From Candidatus Poribacteria bacterium (GTDB lineage: Bacteria > Poribacteria > WGA-4E > WGA-3G): a stretch of 64,000 nt of DNA. Positions 60,019 to 64,000 of the stretch are shown piece by piece. Made by a program: the position numbers and the translations under genes. The notes under the pieces were generated by a model. It made no database searches, was not told the DNA's origin, and saw only the letters and a program-made list of their open reading frames with translations. Every line of letters begins with the position of its first letter. The first letter of the stretch is position 1. The stretch spans positions 1 through 64,000 of the forward strand of contig JAJDTJ010000026.1 in the NCBI GenBank assembly GCA_022827225.1. The letters run 5' to 3'.

Positions 60019-61041
60019 ATGAAGCAACTTCTTCAAAACACAATTTTTGGGTTTGTTACCTCGATTATACTCAGTTGTGCAGTAGTGAGTGCTGACGCTC
60101 AAACACCCAAAAATTCTGAGGTAGAGTATAAAAAATATGAATGGGCGAATAATTCTGATGGTCACAAATATCACCATCTTTTGGAAACCCGACTGCCGAA
60201 AGGGCTCGAATACTTTGCCCGGATGATAGCCACTGCGAATATCAATGACACCCCTGAAAAAGAGACGATTATTCCCATCGCCGTTGATATGAAGGTGCCT
60301 CCCTATGATAGAGACTGCGTTCAAGCGTTTCTCTTGATTATTGAAACTGGCTCCCAAGTAGGGGCCCCGCAGAAAAAACATGTTTTCAAACTTTTTGATG
60401 CTGGCACGCATGCGTTGGATGTGCCAGCAAAAACTATTGAACTTCAGAGTCCACCGTTTGTCTTCACCCAACCGCCAAAAGATACTTTTGAGTCTCTCGA
60501 CTCCTCCTTTAAACTCGTGGATTTGACGGGTGATGGCATTTTAGATGTCTGGGTTAAATTTTCCTACAGCGTTGTCGTGATTTCTTTTCAGGACGGCGAG
60601 TTCAGAGAAATCTTCAGCGCCTACACAGTTCCGGGATCGCTGCCCGATCCTGCATACGTTGACTTGGATAATGATGGCACCTACGAAATAAAAATTCCGT
60701 ATAGCATACGGATTAAGGGGATTCCTGGCGCGCCTTACCTGCCATGGGTGAGTCTTTATGAATGGGATGGAAACACTTACGTCTTGAACAACGAAAGATT
60801 CTATGCCGAGAATAATGAGTTCCTCATTCGCTTATTGAGCGAGTATAATTATCAGATGCTTCGACGAGGCTCATTTACCAGACAGCGCGAGATATACAGT
60901 TTCTATTTAGGATTGGTATTCCACTATCGCGGCAATTCAGCAATGGCGGGAAGGTATCTGAAATCGGTCATCAATCTTGGAACGCAGGATGATTACATTC
61001 AAGCCGCTGAATCACTCTTAAAAAAACTACCACTCCATTGA
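60019..61041 (+). CDS. Secreted DxTGDG-loop family protein, array member 4 (one module)
   Basis: This 340-residue paralogue has a signal peptide (I-F-G-F-V-T-S-I-I-L-S), I-N-D-T-P-E-K-E-T, V-D-L-T-G-D-G-I-L-D-V-W, Y-V-D-L-D-N-D-G-T-Y-E-I-K-I-P and a helical C-terminus. It resembles member 2 in its L-S-E-Y-N-Y-Q-M-L-R segment and its P-G-S-L-P-D-P-A-Y loop. The ATG is preferred over an in-frame TTG 15 bases earlier because GGAGA lies between them. Confidence 0.8.
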   Translation: MKQLLQNTIFGFVTSIILSCAVVSADAQTPKNSEVEYKKYEWANNSDGHKYHHLLETRLPKGLEYFARMIATANINDTPEKETIIPIAVDMKVPPYDRDCVQAFLLIIETGSQVGAPQKKHVFKLFDAGTHALDVPAKTIELQSPPFVFTQPPKDTFESLDSSFKLVDLTGDGILDVWVKFSYSVVVISFQDGEFREIFSAYTVPGSLPDPAYVDLDNDGTYEIKIPYSIRIKGIPGAPYLPWVSLYEWDGNTYVLNNERFYAENNEFLIRLLSEYNYQMLRRGSFTRQREIYSFYLGLVFHYRGNSAMAGRYLKSVINLGTQDDYIQAAESLLKKLPLH

Positions 61042-61072
61042 AAGTAGACGCATAGAAAAGGAGACAACACCC

Positions 61073-62614
61073 ATGAAACAATACCTTCAAACCACACTTC
61101 TTGGATTTGCGATTTCCCTGATACTCACCGCTTTTGTAGTGAATGCGGATACCCCGAAAACGACGACTTCTCAGGTCGATTATGGCTATTACTACTACCT
61201 CGATTATCTTAAGGGGTATTACCGCTTTTTACCTTCCCCCGCACCCGAAGGACTCCATTACCATGTCCGGATGATAGCAACTGGAAATATTGATGATACC
61301 CCCGAAAAAGAGACCATTGTTTTCATCATTGTCGATACAAAACCTCGCACATTCCGCAGTCATGGCACACTATCCGACAACTATATCCAAGCGTTTCTCC
61401 TCATTACTGATAACAATGCAGCGCAGCCTAAGAAAAAAGCGTTCTTCAAACTTTTTGACACGGGGACGCATCCGTTGGAGGTTCCAGCAGCGGAAGTCAT
61501 CAAACTTCACAGTCCACCCTCCGGTTTCAAGCTACCGACCGATGTTTCGCTTAGACTCGCCGATGTCACCGGCGATGGCACTTTAGATGTGTGGGTGAAA
61601 TCTGCCCACGGGGTTGCTCTGATCTCTTTTGAGAACGGAGGGTTCAAGGAAGTCTTCAGTCGCTACAAGGTGACCAGAGAGAAACTCACAAAAACTGCTG
61701 ACATTGAGTATTACAGCTACGATGTCCGGTTTGAGCTTGCGGGTGAAAAGTACCACCGCTTTTTGGCGACCCCACCCCCGGAAGGTGCCTCTTATGGCAC
61801 CCGGCAGAAAGCCGTCGCAAATATTGATGACACCCCCGAAAAAGAGACGATTGTTCTGATGGTCGTTAATTCAAAAGAGGAATGGCGCGCATGGAGTCAA
61901 GCGTTTCTCCTCATTACTGAACCTGAGACCGAGAGAGACGGGGTTCCCAAGACGAAAGCATTATTCACACTTTTTGGTGCGACGACTCACGATTTGAATG
62001 TCCCAACGAAAACGATTGAAGTTCAGAGTGTTCCTTTCGTCTTTCGGAAACCTTGGTGGAGAGGTGAGGATTGGAGTTTCAAGCGCGTCTCTTTTGACCT
62101 TGTGGATCTAACGGGGGATGGCATTTTAGACGTATGGATTGAACATGTCGAAGGTGTGGCTGTCATCTCTTTCCAAGGTGGTGAATTCAAGGAAGTCTGC
62201 AGTGCCTATAGTTCTACCAGAAGAGAGGACCCGATAGAATACATTGACCTGGATAACGATGGCATTTACGAAATCAAGATTCCTGATAGCATACATGTCA
62301 AGGGAGCTCCTGGCGCGGCGGCCCCAGAATGGATGAGCCTCTACGAGTGGGACGGCACGACTTACGTTTTGAATAACGAAAGATTCTATGCCAACAATGA
62401 CGAGTACCTCAATCGGTCATTGAGCAACTATAATGGTTGGCCCCAGGGCTTTGGGAAAAGTGAGGAACAAACATTCTACATCGGGTTGATATACTCCTAT
62501 CGGGGTGACGCAGCAAGGGCGCGAGAGTTTTTACAGTGGGTCGTCGAACATGGCAAGAAACAAGATTATAGGAAAGCCGCCGAAGACTTCTTGAAAAAGT
62601 TGCCACGTCACTAA
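61073..62614 (+). CDS. Secreted DxTGDG-loop family protein, array member 5 (two modules)
   Basis: This 513-residue protein repeats the two-module design of member 3: a first module ending at V-T-R-E-K-L-T-K-T-A-D-I-E-Y-Y and a complete second one. The second module resembles member 1 (E-G-A-S-Y-G-T-R-Q-K-A-V-A-N-I-D-D-T-P and E-E-W-R-A-W-S-Q-A-F). The first module has a looser loop, A-D-V-T-G-D-G-T-L-D-V-W. AAAGGAGACAAC lies upstream of the ATG. It is the last member before the sigma factor gene. Confidence 0.8.
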   Translation: MKQYLQTTLLGFAISLILTAFVVNADTPKTTTSQVDYGYYYYLDYLKGYYRFLPSPAPEGLHYHVRMIATGNIDDTPEKETIVFIIVDTKPRTFRSHGTLSDNYIQAFLLITDNNAAQPKKKAFFKLFDTGTHPLEVPAAEVIKLHSPPSGFKLPTDVSLRLADVTGDGTLDVWVKSAHGVALISFENGGFKEVFSRYKVTREKLTKTADIEYYSYDVRFELAGEKYHRFLATPPPEGASYGTRQKAVANIDDTPEKETIVLMVVNSKEEWRAWSQAFLLITEPETERDGVPKTKALFTLFGATTHDLNVPTKTIEVQSVPFVFRKPWWRGEDWSFKRVSFDLVDLTGDGILDVWIEHVEGVAVISFQGGEFKEVCSAYSSTRREDPIEYIDLDNDGIYEIKIPDSIHVKGAPGAAAPEWMSLYEWDGTTYVLNNERFYANNDEYLNRSLSNYNGWPQGFGKSEEQTFYIGLIYSYRGDAARAREFLQWVVEHGKKQDYRKAAEDFLKKLPRH

Positions 62615-62683
62615 AAAGAAGTCCACCTAATCGGAAGCAAAACATCCTGTCTGTGTAAGTCCTATTTAATTTTTTTTATATTT

Positions 62684-62710
62684 TGCACGTTTTTGGGAAT
62701 AAAATGTGTC
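62684..62710 (+). promoter_or_regulatory. Candidate ECF-type promoter before the sigma gene
   Basis: TGCAC (62684-62688), a 16-base spacer and TGTGTC (62705-62710) followed by TTTATAAA, with a TTTAATTTTTTTT tract just upstream. It matches the site before the WD40 gene and would drive the sigma gene about 125 bases downstream, consistent with autoregulation. Confidence 0.6.
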
Positions 62711-62835
62711 TTTATAAAAAATATAATTAGCGGACCGAGAATAAGTAAATTTCGGAAAAACTGAAAGGCGTGTTCTATCCAAGAAGTATAACGGATAGGC
62801 AAGAGGCCCAAATCCATTCATCACGGAGTACGACA

Positions 62836-64000
62836 ATGATAGAAGAAGATGTTCAACTCATCCACAGAATTTTGTCGGGCGATGACGCAGCTTTCACTGC
62901 TTTAGTCCGAAAATATCAGAAAAGTGTACACGCTTTGGCATGGCGGAAGATCGGTGATTTCCACTATGCCGAAGAGGTTACGCAAGACATTTTCCTCCAA
63001 GTGTATAATAAACTTTCAACGCTTAAGGATCCGCGCCAATTCGCTGGCTGGCTTTATGTTATGACAAGTCGGCACTGTAGCAACTGGCGGCGCGACAATA
63101 AATCGAGGCTACAATTGCTGGAGACGATAGCTATGGACGCAGTTGATAAATCTGCATACGCGCGTTATATATCAGAGCAACGCGAAGCTGAATCTGTTGA
63201 AAAGCGCCAGAAACTTGTCAAGAAATTGATTGATAAGCTTCCTGAGAGCGAACGCACTGTCATGACGCTGTACTATCTCGGTGAAATGACGACGCGAGAG
63301 ATTAGCAGATTTCTTGGCGTCTCTGTAAACACGATTACCAGCCGCCTGCAGCGGGCACGACGACGTTTACAACAGGACGAAACGCTCTTGATACAAGAGC
63401 TGCTCGGAAGTTTCCAACTCTCTACCGACCTTGCAGAAAGCATCACCCAGAAAGTTGCCGATATGAAACCGATAGCGTCTCCCGCCACAAAATCCCCTAT
63501 TCCGTGGCTCGCCGTCGGCGTGGCTGCAGTTTTGGTGATGCTAATGCTCGGAATTAGCAACAAATACCTCATCCGGTTTCAGCAACCGTATAACTTTGAG
63601 GCAGCATCGGAACCGACTATCGAAATTATTGAAGCACCGATTGTTCTTGACACCGACGCAAAACCCGCGCTTCACTATCAAGTCGGACGTGCTATCAGGA
63701 CGAATAAGACCAATAGTCCGGGATTACAAGATTCCGAAACAGTTTCAGCACCAGGGGCACAGGTGCATCCAGAGGATACCGTCTCATGGATGCCCGACCC
63801 GGCATTACGCGCCGCTGTTCGGGAGGAACTCGCACTTCCGGCAGCCCTGCCCTTAACGCAGGAGATGTTGCTGGAGCTGCAGCGTCTACACGCCGGTGGA
63901 AAAGGTATTACCAATTTAAAGGGATTGGAATTTGCCCAGAATTTAGTCGATTTACATTTAGGCGATGAGGGGAATGCTATCATCGCCTTAAGACCCCTCG
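62836..64000 (+). CDS. ECF sigma factor fused to a membrane helix and leucine-rich repeats (partial)
   Basis: The reading frame is open to the window end; 388 codons are visible. Residues 1-180 are an ECF sigma factor: region 2 has Y-A-E-E-V-T-Q-D-I-F and Q-F-A-G-W-L, region 4 has L-P-E-S-E-R-T-V and T-T-R-E-I-S-R-F-L-G-V-S with T-S-R-L-Q-R-A-R. One membrane helix follows (W-L-A-V-G-V-A-A-V-L-V-M-L-M-L-G), then a linker and the start of a leucine-rich-repeat domain (D-P-A-L-R-A-A-V-R-E-E-L, I-T-N-L-K-G-L-E). GGAG lies seven bases before the ATG. No separate anti-sigma gene is visible. The sensing part would lie outside the membrane. Confidence 0.88.
   Translation, partial: MIEEDVQLIHRILSGDDAAFTALVRKYQKSVHALAWRKIGDFHYAEEVTQDIFLQVYNKLSTLKDPRQFAGWLYVMTSRHCSNWRRDNKSRLQLLETIAMDAVDKSAYARYISEQREAESVEKRQKLVKKLIDKLPESERTVMTLYYLGEMTTREISRFLGVSVNTITSRLQRARRRLQQDETLLIQELLGSFQLSTDLAESITQKVADMKPIASPATKSPIPWLAVGVAAVLVMLMLGISNKYLIRFQQPYNFEAASEPTIEIIEAPIVLDTDAKPALHYQVGRAIRTNKTNSPGLQDSETVSAPGAQVHPEDTVSWMPDPALRAAVREELALPAALPLTQEMLLELQRLHAGGKGITNLKGLEFAQNLVDLHLGDEGNAIIALRPL

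Noticed and set aside
1..64000. CRISPR arrays, tRNA and rRNA genes
   Set aside because: The direct repeats seen have no regular unique spacers, and no cloverleaf or rRNA-like sequence was noticed on reading. A tRNAscan or Infernal run would be decisive.

Overview
The window looks like part of a Gram-negative-type bacterial chromosome of moderate GC, rich in small interspersed repeats. The gene mix suggests a Candidatus Poribacteria or PVC-like lineage: LamG proteins, DUF1501, ThuA, Gfo/Idh/MocA, PQQ beta-propellers, WD40 proteins, an ECF sigma factor fused to leucine-rich repeats, and tandem serine hydrolases. This is inference from family content; there is no rRNA or marker gene here to prove it.

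Layout. 1-133: the edge of a probable insertion sequence. 580-10550: minus-strand metabolic and transport genes (aldose epimerase, ThuA-like protein, a NatAB-type ABC exporter, three tandem serine hydrolases, a LamG protein). 10717-12822: an oxidoreductase and an SDR on the plus strand behind a perfect sigma-70 promoter. 12866-14590: two related lipoproteins, one with an Asn/Gly low-complexity segment. 14830-20558: two PCP_red-domain proteins (one a universal-stress/rubredoxin fusion), an Mrp-type ATPase, a PQQ propeller and small proteins.

20693-45558 is a nearly continuous minus-strand respiratory block. In transcription order it encodes a Rieske protein, split cytochrome b (b6 and subunit-IV type), an octaheme membrane cytochrome, a monoheme cytochrome, a cupredoxin-like protein, a CydA-like oxidase subunit without CydB, mono- and diheme membrane cytochromes, a diheme cytochrome fused to an ethylbenzene-dehydrogenase-type heme b domain, a second cupredoxin-like protein, an ABC transporter, an aa3-type oxidase (subunits II, I, III twice, IV), CtaA, CtaB and SCO1. 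A perfect TTGACA-17-TATAAT promoter lies upstream of the Rieske gene. The set reads as quinol to bc-type complex to multiheme and copper carriers to terminal oxidase.

46017-53720: accessory genes (second LamG protein, family-4 UDG, GH36-like glycosidase, orphan D12 adenine methylase, double cupin, RsmD, DUF1501).

53908-64000 is the most unusual part. A secreted 16-repeat WD40 protein and five tandem paralogues of an unrecognised secreted family (seven modules, each with an EF-hand-like D-x-T-G-D-G loop) are followed by an ECF sigma factor fused to a transmembrane helix and leucine-rich repeats. The same bipartite promoter-like motif (TGCAC-16/17-TGTGTCTTTA, preceded by a T-tract) lies before the WD40 gene and before the sigma gene. 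This suggests an autoregulated surface-protein regulon, which I regard as the best candidate for an undescribed system. Several families of structured intergenic repeats recur through the window; some carry the Shine-Dalgarno sequence of the next gene and others have been absorbed into coding ends.
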